Shown: in pieces, positions 27,101 through 35,773 of the stretch
Layout: each line of letters opens with the position of its first letter
Position numbering within the stretch: the first letter of the stretch is position 1
Assembly: GCF_030542105.1 (NCBI RefSeq)
Contig: NZ_JAUOFB010000004.1
Span: 62,001-126,000, forward strand
Length of the DNA: 64,000 nucleotides
Direction: 5' to 3'
From: Hymenobacter sp. BT730
Lineage (GTDB): Bacteria > Bacteroidota > Bacteroidia > Cytophagales > Hymenobacteraceae
Position numbers and translations under genes: made by a program
Notes under the pieces: generated by a model
The model's input: only the letters and a program-made list of their open reading frames with translations
What the model was told of the DNA's origin: nothing
Database searches by the model: none

Positions 27101-28036
27101 TGGACCGACGCCGCACCGTATTTTATATCCAATGGCTATAATTCTGCCTATAGTGCCAATGGTGCTGCCCCCAATCAGCCTTGCTTTACCGGTTTATTAC
27201 CGGCGAATGCAGATGGTTCCAAGTTCATCAAGTCAGTTATTAACCTTTCCTCATTTAGTGGTAAAGCCATTAAAGTAAGATTCCGGGTGCGTTGCGACAG
27301 AGGTACAGGCAACCAAGGCTGGTTTGTGGATGATATTCAGGTAAGTAATGGCTGCGGTGGCGACCAGGTGGTAAAGCTCACGGATACGTCCACGAGCTCC
27401 CTGGTATCCAGTACCTCCATTGCCACTTTCCTCTCGCCACCCTCACCGGTAACCCTACCCGTAACCCTCATGCAGTTTGATGGCCGCTGGCAGTCTGCCG
27501 GGGCGCTTCTGACCTGGGCTACGGCCTTTGAAGAGAAGTCTGACCGGTTTGAGGTGGAGCGTAGCCTGGATGGAATCAATAGCTGGACCACCGTAGGCCA
27601 GGTAAAGGCTGCCGGTACCAGCACTTCCCGCCACGACTATCAACTGCTGGATGCTTTGGCGCAGAACCAGCCAAGCGGCTTGCTGTATTACCGCTTGCGG
27701 CAGGTAGACCGGGATGGGCAAGCCCGCTATTCCCTGGTGCGGACGGTGGCCCGCCCGGCAACCAAGGATATGGTGCAGCTGGCAGCTCAGCCTAACCCCT
27801 TCGGTACCGATGGCCTGCGCCTGCAGCTGCGCGTACCGGCGGCCCAGCCCCGTGCTTACCTCACCCTACATAACGCGGCGGGTAAGCAATTAATGCAGCA
27901 AACGATAACGCCGTTAGCGGCAGGTAGCACTACCGTAGTTTGGCCACAGGCAGCCCGGCTGCCGGCTGGCTTGTACCTGGTGCGGATGCAGCTACCCAAC
28001 GGCTCTGGCACTATGGTGCGGGTAGTCCGGGAGTAA
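24170..28036 (+). CDS. Secreted M36 (fungalysin-type) metalloprotease with T9SS sorting domain
   Basis: 1288 residues from ATG 24170. Order: signal peptide (to about 28), FTP/propeptide domain (about 30-200), catalytic M36 domain, a PA insert (about 464-563, SGKIVLIDRGNCDF), HEYGH (His590, Glu591, His594) and third zinc ligand Glu618 in EGWSDFF. Then come a DUF11-like repeat (about 800-890), a MAM/jelly-roll-like segment (about 900-1090) and a C-terminal type IX sorting domain (about 1200-1288) that begins QPNPFG and ends GLYLVRMQLPNG. It should be exported by T9SS and act extracellularly as a broad endopeptidase. The PA domain inside the catalytic chain is typical of large M36 proteins. Monocistronic, with a strong terminator. 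Confidence 0.92.
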   Translation: MSKTSTLLSTSALTLGLLLPLQATLAQSVNAQDGLKRAMQTRAQWASSGLTNAQLRVSSAHSDASSHLDYVHVQQIHQGIPVYNRISALAFVDEKLVHHAGKFLADSELTSLPTAPTIPAGAAVARAIQVLELSGTVSTSPLAGPSGTEQQQTFAGGDVARRDIVASLVWAPDKNGQLHLAWNINIDVASTPDWWNVRIDATTGAFVEKDNWTVHERNRASQRKPAEYGAALPAALIQPLLLPPTTTGSTYYVVPFPKESPAGNTYATETNPWLKAGSSNNATTHGWHFDGTTNYLYTRGNNVQAYEDSDANNLPATGTGSYASSSTSAPSLTFNYVPDFSLSPTTATNRSAAVVNLFYWNNITHDIMYQYGFTEAAGNFQKDNLSRGGTGNDHVLAEAQDGSGTDNANFSTPNDGSSGRMQMYLFTAAPPKLQVTAPAAIAGSYYMAESGFSTANKLVNKGPISGQVVRFDDAGTNPVTHQACTTPVSAAALSGKIVLIDRGNCDFVTKVKQAQTAGAKAVIVVNNVAGSPGVMGGTDNTITIPAIMVSQEDGALLVGQLANGVSVTLPKPLATDPQLDGDLDNGVVVHEYGHGISTRLTGGPANSSCLNNAEEGGEGWSDFFALMLTTDWQTAQLTDGPKSRPMGTYASGQPVTGSGIRLYPYSTSMSINPLTYTDVAIDPEVHSIGEVWCAALWDMTWNIIQQEGTIEPNLYNSASTSGNIIAMQLVVQGLKLQPCQPGFLDARDAILAADELLYKGKHRCAIWNAFARRGMGVDAKQGLSTSATDQTAGFNVPSSVNLKKATEALSGNSFSIALTATCDCAVPASTYKLTDDLPAGLQYVSSTGGTLSGSTVTFSNVKFTAINQSLSFSINAQTDKDAGCATIVAVNENADAATTSFTTPKAGSTSWGTSNTYANSGTKSWASGAPTQSKDFSLVSGSFTPTTASTLSFYHFYSFESGYDGGTVEISSNSGTTWTDAAPYFISNGYNSAYSANGAAPNQPCFTGLLPANADGSKFIKSVINLSSFSGKAIKVRFRVRCDRGTGNQGWFVDDIQVSNGCGGDQVVKLTDTSTSSLVSSTSIATFLSPPSPVTLPVTLMQFDGRWQSAGALLTWATAFEEKSDRFEVERSLDGINSWTTVGQVKAAGTSTSRHDYQLLDALAQNQPSGLLYYRLRQVDRDGQARYSLVRTVARPATKDMVQLAAQPNPFGTDGLRLQLRVPAAQPRAYLTLHNAAGKQLMQQTITPLAAGSTTVVWPQAARLPAGLYLVRMQLPNGSGTMVRVVRE

Positions 28037-28081
28037 TTCCCGTGAAGCGGCTGCCCAGGCCGTATCTCTGCTGATAATTTG

Positions 28082-28112
28082 AAAAGGCCCGCTGATATTA
28101 AGCGGGCCTTTT
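28082..28112 (+). terminator. Terminator of the M36 protease gene
   Basis: AAAAGGCCCGCT pairs perfectly with AGCGGGCCTTTT around a 7-base loop, followed by T, 45 bases after the stop. Confidence 0.9.
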
Positions 28113-28246
28113 TCGTCTGCCCCAGGTTGGTACATACCGCTTTAGCAACATGCTGATGGGCTGCCGTTTGAGGCTTTCAATAATCGGAAGTTGAGCCTGT
28201 TGTGTTAGCCCATGATTTACACCAAGCAGCGGACCTGAAACCGGCG

Positions 28247-28254
28247 TAACTTTG
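28247..28254 (+). promoter_or_regulatory. -7 element TAACTTTG for the helicase gene
   Basis: Exact TAnnTTTG match, 19 bases before the ATG at 28274. Confidence 0.5.
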
Positions 28255-28273
28255 TTGACTAGAATTCCCTGCT

Positions 28274-29686
28274 ATGCTCTCTGTAAGAACTCCCTCCGTC
28301 CGCGACTTTTTCCCCTACGAGCCCACGCAGGACCAGGCCACGCTGTTTTTTCAGCTGGATGAGTTTCTGCGTGATGAGCTGCCGGGCCGCAAGGTATTTG
28401 TGCTGCGCGGCTATGCCGGTACCGGCAAAACCACCGTGGTAAGTGCCCTGGTGCAGTGGCTCTACAGCCGCCAGCGCAAATACACCCTCATGGCGCCCAC
28501 CGGCCGTGCGGCCAAGGTAATGGGTACCTATTCGGGCGTGGCGGCCAGCACCATTCACAAGAAAATCTACCGCCAAACCAGCGGCACGCCTTCCGAGCGG
28601 CTCTCATTCCAGCGCCAGCCCAACCGCACGGCCGATATGCTTTATATCGTGGATGAGGCCTCCATGATATCGGATGAAAAGGCCTTCGGCGAAAACGGCC
28701 TGCTGGACGATTTGATGGGCTACGTGTTTGAGAAGCCCACCAACCGCCTGCTGCTTATTGGCGATACGGCCCAGCTGCCGCCGGTGGGCCAGTTGCTTTC
28801 CCCGGCGCTCGACCCGGAGCTGCTGGCGCACCGTTTTCGGGCCACCGTTAACTCCGTAGAGCTGCGGCAGGTAATGCGCCAGGCCGAGGCTTCCGGGATT
28901 CTGATGAATGCCACCACCTTGCGGGAGGAGCTGCGCGAGGAGCAGCCCAACATTCAGTTTCACACCAAAGGCTACCCCGACATCTTCAAGATGAACGGCG
29001 ACAAGCTGGAGGACGGCCTGCGCTGGGCGTACAAGAACTTCGGCCACGAGAACACCACCATTATCTGCCGTTCCAACAAGAACGCCAATCAGTACAACCA
29101 GTTTATCCGCCGCATCCTCTTTGATGCCGAGGACGAAATTGAATCCGGCGACTATCTGATGGTGGTGCGCAACAACTATTTCTGGCTGCCCAAGGACTCT
29201 GAAATTGGTTTCCTGGCCAACGGTGACTTCGTGCAGGTGGTCAAAATCATCCGGCGCACCGAGGAATTCGGCTTCCGCTTTGCCGATGCCCGGGTGCGGC
29301 TGGTAGACTACCCCGACGAGCCCGATATTGAAGTAAAGCTGCTGCTGGATACGCTGCATACGGAAAGCCCCGCCCTGCCCGCCGACCGTAGCAATGCCCT
29401 CTACCAAGCCATTAACGCGGATTACTCTCACCTGGAAAAGAAGAAGGACCGGGCCGCCGGTCTGCGTAAAGACCCCTTCCTGAACGCCCTGCAGGTGAAG
29501 TTTGCCTACGCCCTTACCTGCCACAAAGCGCAGGGCGGCCAGTGGCAGGCGGTTTTCGTAGACCACGGCTACCTGAAAGAAGATATGGTAAACTCCGAGT
29601 TTGCCCGCTGGCTATACACCGCCGTTACCCGCGCTTCGGAACAGCTTTTTCTATTAAACTTTAACCCGAAGATGCTGGCGGAGTAA
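28274..29686 (+). CDS. RecD/Dda-like superfamily 1B DNA helicase
   Basis: 470 residues. Walker A GYAGTGKTT (46-54), Walker B IVDEASM, motif III GDTAQLPPVG, motif V-like LTCHKAQGGQW and motif VI YTAVTRASEQL. This is the short single-chain form without RecD2's long N-terminal domain, like phage Dda. It would translocate 5' to 3' on single-stranded DNA and help repair or replication restart. The UvrD_C_2-like C-terminus is complete. It is a single gene with its own promoter element. Confidence 0.9.
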   Translation: MLSVRTPSVRDFFPYEPTQDQATLFFQLDEFLRDELPGRKVFVLRGYAGTGKTTVVSALVQWLYSRQRKYTLMAPTGRAAKVMGTYSGVAASTIHKKIYRQTSGTPSERLSFQRQPNRTADMLYIVDEASMISDEKAFGENGLLDDLMGYVFEKPTNRLLLIGDTAQLPPVGQLLSPALDPELLAHRFRATVNSVELRQVMRQAEASGILMNATTLREELREEQPNIQFHTKGYPDIFKMNGDKLEDGLRWAYKNFGHENTTIICRSNKNANQYNQFIRRILFDAEDEIESGDYLMVVRNNYFWLPKDSEIGFLANGDFVQVVKIIRRTEEFGFRFADARVRLVDYPDEPDIEVKLLLDTLHTESPALPADRSNALYQAINADYSHLEKKKDRAAGLRKDPFLNALQVKFAYALTCHKAQGGQWQAVFVDHGYLKEDMVNSEFARWLYTAVTRASEQLFLLNFNPKMLAE

Positions 29687-29814
29687 GCAACTATTGCCCC
29701 TTATTGGGTGACTGTTGCGGAGGCTCACGGTTTCTTCCGTTGCCAGTGTTACATTGCTGCGTACAAACCAGTACCTTATAAGTAATAACTAACCGCCGGA
29801 AAATTGGCAGGATA

Positions 29815-29845
29815 ATTGGCCCGCCCGGCAAAACCTGTATTTTTG
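29815..29845 (+). promoter_or_regulatory. Complete promoter: TTG (-33) and TATTTTTG (-7)
   Basis: TTG at 29815-29817 and TATTTTTG at 29838-29845 are 20 bases apart, an ideal Bacteroidota promoter. It lies 30 bases before the DUF1573 start. Confidence 0.6.
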
Positions 29846-29875
29846 ATTATTCAACCTCACTAACCATCTCCAGTC

Positions 29876-30415
29876 ATGAAAAAAGTACTTGTTCTGGCTC
29901 TGTCGCTCACGCTGGGCGGTTTTGCGGCCCACGCTCAAACGGCTACCACGGCGCCTGCTCAGGAAAAAGTGGCCGGCCCGCTGATTCAGTTTGAGGAAAT
30001 GAAGTACGATTTCGGCGTTATTAAGCAGGGCGACATCGTAGACCACACTTTTAAATTCAAGAACACCGGCACCGCGCCCCTCATCATCTCCAATATTGGG
30101 GTTAGCTGTGGCTGCACCACTCCTGATTGGACGCGGGAGCCAGTAATGCCCGGTAAATCCGGCACCATCACGGCCAAGTTCAACAGCACGGGCAAAATGG
30201 GCATGCAGAATAAAGTGCTGACCATTGAGTCGAATTCCACGGCCGGCAACACCATGGTAGCGCTGGTAGGAGAGGTGAAAGACGCTGCCAGCATGACGCA
30301 GGCTTCGGCAGCTCCCGCCAAGACTGATGTTACCACGGCTGCTGATACCGATGCCAAGCAGAAAACCAAGCTGGGTGAGGCCAAAATCAAAGCCAAGCAC
30401 AAGAAGAAGTCATAA
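29876..30415 (+). CDS. DUF1573 exported protein
   Basis: 179 residues with signal peptide (MKKVLVLALSLTLGGFAAHA) and one DUF1573 domain (about 38-138), an immunoglobulin-like ASH/HYDIN-type fold: FDFGVIKQGD-like YDFGVIKQGDIVDHTFKFKN, then SCGCTTPDW with the conserved CGC. The tail (about 140-179) is Ala/Thr-rich and then Lys-rich. These proteins are numerous in Bacteroidota, periplasmic or surface, and of unsettled function. A 203-codon open frame on the opposite strand is a shadow. Confidence 0.87.
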   Translation: MKKVLVLALSLTLGGFAAHAQTATTAPAQEKVAGPLIQFEEMKYDFGVIKQGDIVDHTFKFKNTGTAPLIISNIGVSCGCTTPDWTREPVMPGKSGTITAKFNSTGKMGMQNKVLTIESNSTAGNTMVALVGEVKDAASMTQASAAPAKTDVTTAADTDAKQKTKLGEAKIKAKHKKKS

Positions 30416-30440
30416 GCTGAAATTCGACAGCCATGCCACT

Positions 30441-30474
30441 AAAAAGCCCGCTCGTACCAACGAGCGGGCTTTTT
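30441..30474. terminator. Bidirectional terminator
   Basis: Perfect 14-base arms (AAAAAGCCCGCTCG and complement) around TACCAA, with A5 and T5 ends, between convergent genes. Confidence 0.92.
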
Positions 30475-30492
30475 GATTTATCAGTACCCAGA

Positions 30493-31323
30493 TTAGAGGC
30501 CGCGCAGGATAGGGAATCGGGCTTGTATCAGCATATATATGCCGTATGCTACCAGCCCCAACGCCACTATGTCCAAAACCCCGGGGCCCATGTCCTGCAG
30601 TACCTGAAAGCAGCCTTCGGTATCCTTAATTTCGCTGGCATTGGCATGATGCGCCGCCAGAAAGCAGTAGTATCCCATAAGGCAGAGCACCAAGCCCCGG
30701 GCGCTAAAACCTACTTGCCCCATATGATATACCAGCCGGCACTGGGCGCTGGTAAAAGGAGAAGGGTTAATATCAGTATCAAACTTGCCGGACCACGCCC
30801 GGTAGAGCTGGATAAGCCCGGCCGCGAGAATAACCAGGCCGGTAAAGGCAAGCAGACGTTGGCCATACAAATGGTGAACGGCCTGGTGTAGCAGGAAATC
30901 AGTAGTATGCTCCTCTGGCGGGCGGTGTCCATACCAGGCCATTCGGGCCGCATAAATTCCTAATAAGGCATATAGTAAGCCGCTGAAGGCATAAAACCCC
31001 CGAAAGGCCAATCCGGTTGCTGATGTGCCTTTTTGCTCCGTATCGAGGAGGGTCTGAGCAAACCGCCAGGCTACATAGCCCAAAAGGCCTACGGCCACCA
31101 GCCACAATAACAGTTGGCCCAGCGGCATCCGCTGAATTGTCTGAAATACTTCCTGCTGATTGGGCGTATTGCTGCCCCGTATGCCAATGGCGGCCATGGC
31201 CGTGAGTACCCCCAGCACCACGTACACAAACCCAATGGAGGCAAACCCATACCGGGCCAGGGCTTTTATACTGGTGGCAGGGCTGGGCAGAATATCCGCC
31301 GCCGGAGAGGAAATAGAAGGCAT
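30493..31323 (-). CDS. DUF1206 membrane protein
   Basis: 276 residues with six hydrophobic segments arranged as three repeats of a two-helix unit, each beginning with an aromatic/Gly pattern (ARYGFASIGFVYVVLG; FRGFYAFSGLLYALLG; HMGQVGFSARGLVLCLMG). This is the DUF1206 pattern. No catalytic motif and no known function. It lies in the inner membrane. Upstream (31324-31393) is a short gap to the S41-like gene on the same strand. Confidence 0.85.
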   Translation of the reverse strand: MPSISSPAADILPSPATSIKALARYGFASIGFVYVVLGVLTAMAAIGIRGSNTPNQQEVFQTIQRMPLGQLLLWLVAVGLLGYVAWRFAQTLLDTEQKGTSATGLAFRGFYAFSGLLYALLGIYAARMAWYGHRPPEEHTTDFLLHQAVHHLYGQRLLAFTGLVILAAGLIQLYRAWSGKFDTDINPSPFTSAQCRLVYHMGQVGFSARGLVLCLMGYYCFLAAHHANASEIKDTEGCFQVLQDMGPGVLDIVALGLVAYGIYMLIQARFPILRGL

Positions 31324-31393
31324 ATCGGTAGTAGAACCACTTGAAGCGTATGGCTCTTACGTAGGGAGGCTTTCTGGGGTACGCCGGAGTAGC

Positions 31394-32728
31394 TTAGCGT
31401 TTCAGGACAGTCTCCAGCAATGGGTCCCGGCCGGCAAAGTAGTCTTTGGCCCGCACCTGTACGGGCACGGTTGGCGTGATATCTGGGGCAGCAATATCCA
31501 CCAGGATATCGGCCGGCTGCAGGTTTGGATGAGGGGTAGGAGAGTAGCTGTGAAAGCGGTTAGCATAATGTAGTGCCAGTCCGGAGTTAGGCAGAATCAG
31601 GTTGCCGCCTTCGGCCCAGAAATCCATAGCATCTCCGGCTGGTTCGCCTACCACAGTAGCCCCATCCAGCCGCAATTGCGCCACATGAAAAATGGCAGCC
31701 GAGAAGGTAGCCCGCCCGCTAAGCACATATAGTTTCGCTCCGCGCTTTTTGGATGCCGTGGCTAATTCGTCAAAAAATGGCGCTCCAACCAGCAGGTTGC
31801 CCCCTGTGTTAAAGCGCAGATCAACCACCACTTTGGAAACTGGCTGCTGCCGTAGCTGCGTTAATACGCGCCGCCGTAGCGAATCCAGCGGCGCCACGCC
31901 CGGCTGATTCCCGGCCCGATTGTATTGCACGTACAATGTTTTATCGGCCGGTAGGTATTGCATCCAATATTGCTGTTGGGGCCGCCGTAAATAGAGGGGC
32001 AAGCGGGTAGTATCAGTAGGCAGGGCGCTTTGCCAGGTGGCGCCCCGGCCCGGGTGGCCGGGGGCCAAATCCCACCACGCCTCCGTCGGCTGTGTAGTGC
32101 GTTGAAAAGGCAGCGGCGCCAGTTGTTGGTGCTGGCGGCGGCCGCGCTTGTCCTTCACTTGAATAGTCAGCATACCATCGGCCCCAACCAGGCCCAGCCC
32201 CTGCAGAATTTCCGGACTCGTCAGCGTGTAGGTGCTCATGTAATCGGCCCAGGTAGGGCTGCCCGCATACAAGGAAGCCACTTGTCGGCGTAGGAGCATA
32301 GGCTTTTGGCCAGCCAGCAGCTCTATTCTGGCACCCAGCAGACTGGCGTGTTCCGGCGTGGTTTTCACGATGTACAATCCTTCCGGAAACCACCATACCC
32401 GAATAGGGTAGCGGCGCAGTTCGGTGCGGTTGCGTAGCAGATACAGGCGGGTATGTCCGTTGCCGCTTAGGGCCAGCGCTTTGGCCAGGCCCACCAGCAG
32501 CTGGGGCGTGGTTTTTAGTTCAGCTGAATCCCGCAATTGCGTCAGGCGGGTGCGAAAAGCCGATGCGGCTGCCGGGCTAAAGGTGCGGTCTTTCAGCAGA
32601 AAAGAATCCAAGGCAATCTGCAAATCCTGCCGCCATTGCGCGGGCGTCAAGCTGGGCTGCGCCAAGGCGGGGAGTTGTAACAGCCCAAACAGGCTCAGTA
32701 TCAGCAGAAAACGAGTAGAAAACAGCAT
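31394..32728 (-). CDS. S41-like (C-terminal processing type) peptidase, possibly degenerate
   Basis: 444 residues from ATG 32728, which opens a signal peptide ending LPALAQ; a GTG seven codons earlier is less likely. The C-terminal half has S41 features: KVVVDLRFNTGGNLLVG (beta-strand and glycine turn) and LSGRATFSAAIFHVAQL, where the Ser of RATFSA matches the usual nucleophile. The catalytic Lys four residues on is not obvious (Ile/His there), so activity is uncertain. The N-terminal half is helical and unassigned. Probably periplasmic. Confidence 0.72.
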   Translation of the reverse strand: MLFSTRFLLILSLFGLLQLPALAQPSLTPAQWRQDLQIALDSFLLKDRTFSPAAASAFRTRLTQLRDSAELKTTPQLLVGLAKALALSGNGHTRLYLLRNRTELRRYPIRVWWFPEGLYIVKTTPEHASLLGARIELLAGQKPMLLRRQVASLYAGSPTWADYMSTYTLTSPEILQGLGLVGADGMLTIQVKDKRGRRQHQQLAPLPFQRTTQPTEAWWDLAPGHPGRGATWQSALPTDTTRLPLYLRRPQQQYWMQYLPADKTLYVQYNRAGNQPGVAPLDSLRRRVLTQLRQQPVSKVVVDLRFNTGGNLLVGAPFFDELATASKKRGAKLYVLSGRATFSAAIFHVAQLRLDGATVVGEPAGDAMDFWAEGGNLILPNSGLALHYANRFHSYSPTPHPNLQPADILVDIAAPDITPTVPVQVRAKDYFAGRDPLLETVLKR

Positions 32729-32840
32729 AGAGTGCAGAGTTTTAAGCACAGATGAGAGAAGCAGGGAAAGGTTGCCTGTGAGCCTCAGCAGGATAGCCCA
32801 AGGTGGCTTTTTGCATACTGCCAGCGACTTTTTCTCTCTG

Positions 32841-32848
32841 TATCTTTG
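32841..32848 (+). promoter_or_regulatory. -7 element TATCTTTG for topoisomerase III
   Basis: Exact TAnnTTTG match, 57 bases before the TTG start at 32906. Confidence 0.45.
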
Positions 32849-32905
32849 TTGATTCCTCGCTGACCAGCATCAGCGTTATTTGTCTCATTATTTGCCTTAC
32901 TGATC

Positions 32906-35452
32906 TTGAAGGTCTGCATTGCCGAAAAACCTAGCGTAGCCCGCGAAATTGCCCACGTGCTGGGTGCCAACCGCAAAATGGATGGCTATTTTGAGGGCAA
33001 TGGCTACCAGGTGACCTGGACGTTCGGCCACTTCTGCCAGCTGCGCGAGCCTGAGGATTACCGCCCTGAGTGGAAGCGTTGGAGCATCCATGATTTGCCC
33101 ATGCTGCCGGAGTCATTCGGCATTAAGCTCATGCGCCGCGACGACGGCGTGGTGCGGCAGTTCAACGTCATCAAAAACCTACTGGCCTCCGCCGAGGAAG
33201 TGATAAACTGCGGCGACGCTGGCCAGGAAGGCGAAGTAATTCAGCGCTGGGTGCTGATGGAGGCCAAATACCGTAAACCCTTCAAGCGCCTCTGGATTTC
33301 ATCTTTGACGGAAGAAGCCATCCGCCAGGGCTTTGCCAATCTGCGCGAGGGCAGCGAGTTCGATAAGCTCTACCAGGCCGGCAAGAGCCGCGCTGTGGGC
33401 GACTGGCTGCTGGGCCTGAATGCCACGCGCCTGTTCACCCTCAAATACGCGCCCGGCCAGCGCCAGGTGCTCAGCATTGGCCGCGTGCAAACCCCCACGC
33501 TGGCCCTGCTGGTAGACCGCTACCACGAAATCCGCAACTTCAAGCCCGAGCCCTACTGGGTGCTGCGCACCGAGTATCGGGGCACCCTGTTCAGCCACGT
33601 AGCGCCCGTCAAAAAAGGCAAAGCGGAGGACGATGAGCCCGACGAAAAGGCGCGCCTGAAAGCCCGCGGCTACTTCGTGAGTCAGGAAGAGGCTGATGTG
33701 GCCATGGCCGCCGTGAAGGATGTGCCGCTCACCGTCACGGGCGTAGAAATCAAGAAGGCGCTGGAAACGCCGCCTTCTTTGTTTGACCTGACCTCTTTGC
33801 AGGTGCAGTGCAACAACCAGCTGGGCCTCTCGGCGGAAGACACGCTGAAAACCGTGCAGAGCCTCTACGAGAAGAAAGTTGTCAGCTACCCGCGCGTAGA
33901 CACCACCTTTCTGCCCGATGACCAGTACGCCAAAATCCCGGGTATTCTGCAGGGGCTGGGCGCGTATCGCAGCCTTACGCAGCCCTTGCTGGCCAATAAA
34001 ATCAAGAAGAGCACCAAGGTCTTCAACAATAACAAAGTCACCGATCACCACGCCATTATTCCTACTGGCGCTAGTGCGGGAGGGCTGGGAAGCTTTGAGC
34101 AGAGTGTGTACGATATCATCGTGCGGCGCTTCCTGGCGGCTTTCTACCCCGATTGTGAAGTGTCCAATACCACGGTGCTGGCAGAAGCGGCCGGGTACCC
34201 ATTCCGGGTGCGCGGCCGCCAGATCCTGAACCCAGGCTGGCGCGTGGTGTACGGCAACCCCGAAGAACAGCAGGCACCCGCCACGCCGAAAGCCGCCACC
34301 GAAGGCGACGATGACGTGGTAAACACGGTGCTGCCTTCTTTTGAGAAGGGGGAAAGCGGCCCGCACAAGCCCCGCCTCGACCAGAAAGTAACGCAGCCCC
34401 CGCGCGAGTACACCGAGGCCATGCTGCTGCGCGGCATGGAGACGGCCGGCCGCAACGTAGATGACGAAGAGCTGCGCCAGGCCATGAAGGAAAACGGCAT
34501 CGGGCGTCCCAGTACGCGCGCGGCCATCATTGAAACGCTGTTTAAGCGCGGCTACATTGTGCGCGAGAAAAAGCGCATTGTACCCACCGCTACCGGCGTA
34601 GAGCTCATCGGCCTCATCCGCAACCCCACCCTAAAATCGGCAGAGCTGACGGGGCAGTGGGAGCGGAAGCTGCGGCAGATTGAAGGCGGCCAACTCGACT
34701 CCGACCTGTTCCTGAACGAGCTGAAAGGCCTGGTGCGGGAAATGGTGCAGGAGGTGAAGCAGGATGGTTCCGGCCGCGGCATCAGCATTCACAAGGCCGA
34801 GCTGGCCGACCTGACGGGGCAGAAAGCCGGGGCAGCCGCTAAAGCAAACCCGACCAAAGCCGCCGCTACCCCGGCCATTCCCGGAGCGCTGGGCCCTTGC
34901 CCGGCCTGCGGCAGCGGCCACGTGCTGCGCGGCAAATCGGCGTTTGGCTGCTCACGCTTCCGGGAGAATTGCCTGTTCCGCTTACCAACAGAGTTCGAGG
35001 GCAAGAAGCTTACGGACAAACAAATGGGCGACCTGTTAAAGAAAGGCCGTACCTCCGTAATGAAAGGCTTCCTGGATGATGCCGGCCAGAAGTTCGACGC
35101 CGCCATTCGCCTCACGCCCCAACGTACTTTTGAGCTGGCCCGTGCTGCCGAAAGCAAACCCACCACCGCTACCGACCCCGGCCAGATTCCGTGCCCGGTG
35201 TGCCGCCTTGGCCAGATGCTGAAGGGCAAGGCCGCTTGGGGCTGCTCGCGCTTCCGCGAGGATTGCCAGTTCCGCGTGCCCTTTGAGTGGGGCGGCAAAA
35301 CCCTGAGCGAAGTGCAGATGAACCAGCTGCTGCGCAAAGGCAAAACCGGCGTTATTCGGGGCTTCGTTTCCTCCAAAACCGGCAACCGCTATGAGGCGGC
35401 TTTGCAGATAGGGGCCGAAGGGCGGATTGAGCCAGTATTCGAAAAAAATTAA
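32906..35452 (+). CDS. topB: DNA topoisomerase III (type IA) with two C-terminal zinc repeats
   Basis: 848 residues. The start is TTG at 32906 (MKVCIAEKPSVAREIA); no ATG fits. The Toprim domain (about 1-150) has EKPSVA and CGDAGQEGE. LSIGRVQTPTLALL and the active-site Tyr328 in VSYPRVDTTF mark the DNA gate, and NGIGRPSTRA follows near residue 530. Two repeats of a four-cysteine unit follow (from Cys665 and Cys763), each with a ~50-residue 'topoisomerase C-terminal repeat' ending KGRTSVMKGF or KGKTGVIRGF. It decatenates and relaxes DNA through single-strand passage. DNA-binding by the repeats is family knowledge. Confidence 0.94.
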   Translation: MKVCIAEKPSVAREIAHVLGANRKMDGYFEGNGYQVTWTFGHFCQLREPEDYRPEWKRWSIHDLPMLPESFGIKLMRRDDGVVRQFNVIKNLLASAEEVINCGDAGQEGEVIQRWVLMEAKYRKPFKRLWISSLTEEAIRQGFANLREGSEFDKLYQAGKSRAVGDWLLGLNATRLFTLKYAPGQRQVLSIGRVQTPTLALLVDRYHEIRNFKPEPYWVLRTEYRGTLFSHVAPVKKGKAEDDEPDEKARLKARGYFVSQEEADVAMAAVKDVPLTVTGVEIKKALETPPSLFDLTSLQVQCNNQLGLSAEDTLKTVQSLYEKKVVSYPRVDTTFLPDDQYAKIPGILQGLGAYRSLTQPLLANKIKKSTKVFNNNKVTDHHAIIPTGASAGGLGSFEQSVYDIIVRRFLAAFYPDCEVSNTTVLAEAAGYPFRVRGRQILNPGWRVVYGNPEEQQAPATPKAATEGDDDVVNTVLPSFEKGESGPHKPRLDQKVTQPPREYTEAMLLRGMETAGRNVDDEELRQAMKENGIGRPSTRAAIIETLFKRGYIVREKKRIVPTATGVELIGLIRNPTLKSAELTGQWERKLRQIEGGQLDSDLFLNELKGLVREMVQEVKQDGSGRGISIHKAELADLTGQKAGAAAKANPTKAAATPAIPGALGPCPACGSGHVLRGKSAFGCSRFRENCLFRLPTEFEGKKLTDKQMGDLLKKGRTSVMKGFLDDAGQKFDAAIRLTPQRTFELARAAESKPTTATDPGQIPCPVCRLGQMLKGKAAWGCSRFREDCQFRVPFEWGGKTLSEVQMNQLLRKGKTGVIRGFVSSKTGNRYEAALQIGAEGRIEPVFEKN

Positions 35453-35486
35453 CTACTTAACGCGCCTAATGTACCAGGTGCGTTTC

Positions 35487-35495
35487 TAGACTTTG
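35487..35495 (+). promoter_or_regulatory. -7-like element TAGACTTTG at the start of the small membrane gene
   Basis: TAGACTTTG has one extra spacer base relative to TAnnTTTG and ends 4 bases before ATG 35500, again suggesting a leaderless message. Confidence 0.35.
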
Positions 35496-35499
35496 CCTG

Positions 35500-35769
35500 A
35501 TGCCTTCCAACTTATTTACGGCCCGTTTGCTTGGCTATCTGGTAGGCCTGGTACCGCTGGTGGCTTTATTACTGATGTTTCAGAAAGCCATTCCGCAAGG
35601 TCTTGGTTTGGCCTTATCGGCGGGTGGCATGGTGGCTTCTATCTGGATGCAGCAACAGGCACGCACTCGTTTTCCGTATGATTTCAAGCAACGCGCCGAG
35701 TGGCTGGCGCTAGGCGTTTATGCCGCAGTCGTAGTTGGTATCGTCTTTTTAATGCGTTTTATCCATTAA
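35500..35769 (+). CDS. Small three-helix membrane protein
   Basis: 89 residues with hydrophobic segments near 9-28, 34-50 and 69-88. A different frame from 35493 covers part of the region, but it lacks this clear membrane pattern. No family recognised. The next gene starts 4 bases after its stop, so the pair is an operon of two small inner-membrane proteins. Confidence 0.6.
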   Translation: MPSNLFTARLLGYLVGLVPLVALLLMFQKAIPQGLGLALSAGGMVASIWMQQQARTRFPYDFKQRAEWLALGVYAAVVVGIVFLMRFIH

Positions 35770-35773
35770 ACCG

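Noticed and set aside
29789..30400. 203-codon open frame antisense to the DUF1573 gene.
   Set aside because: It is fully covered by a gene with a signal peptide, a family domain, a promoter and a terminator; GC-rich codon use opens the opposite strand.
33299..34366. 355-codon open frame antisense to topoisomerase III.
   Set aside because: A shadow of a conserved gene; its Leu/Val/His-rich composition is typical of reversed GC-rich coding DNA.
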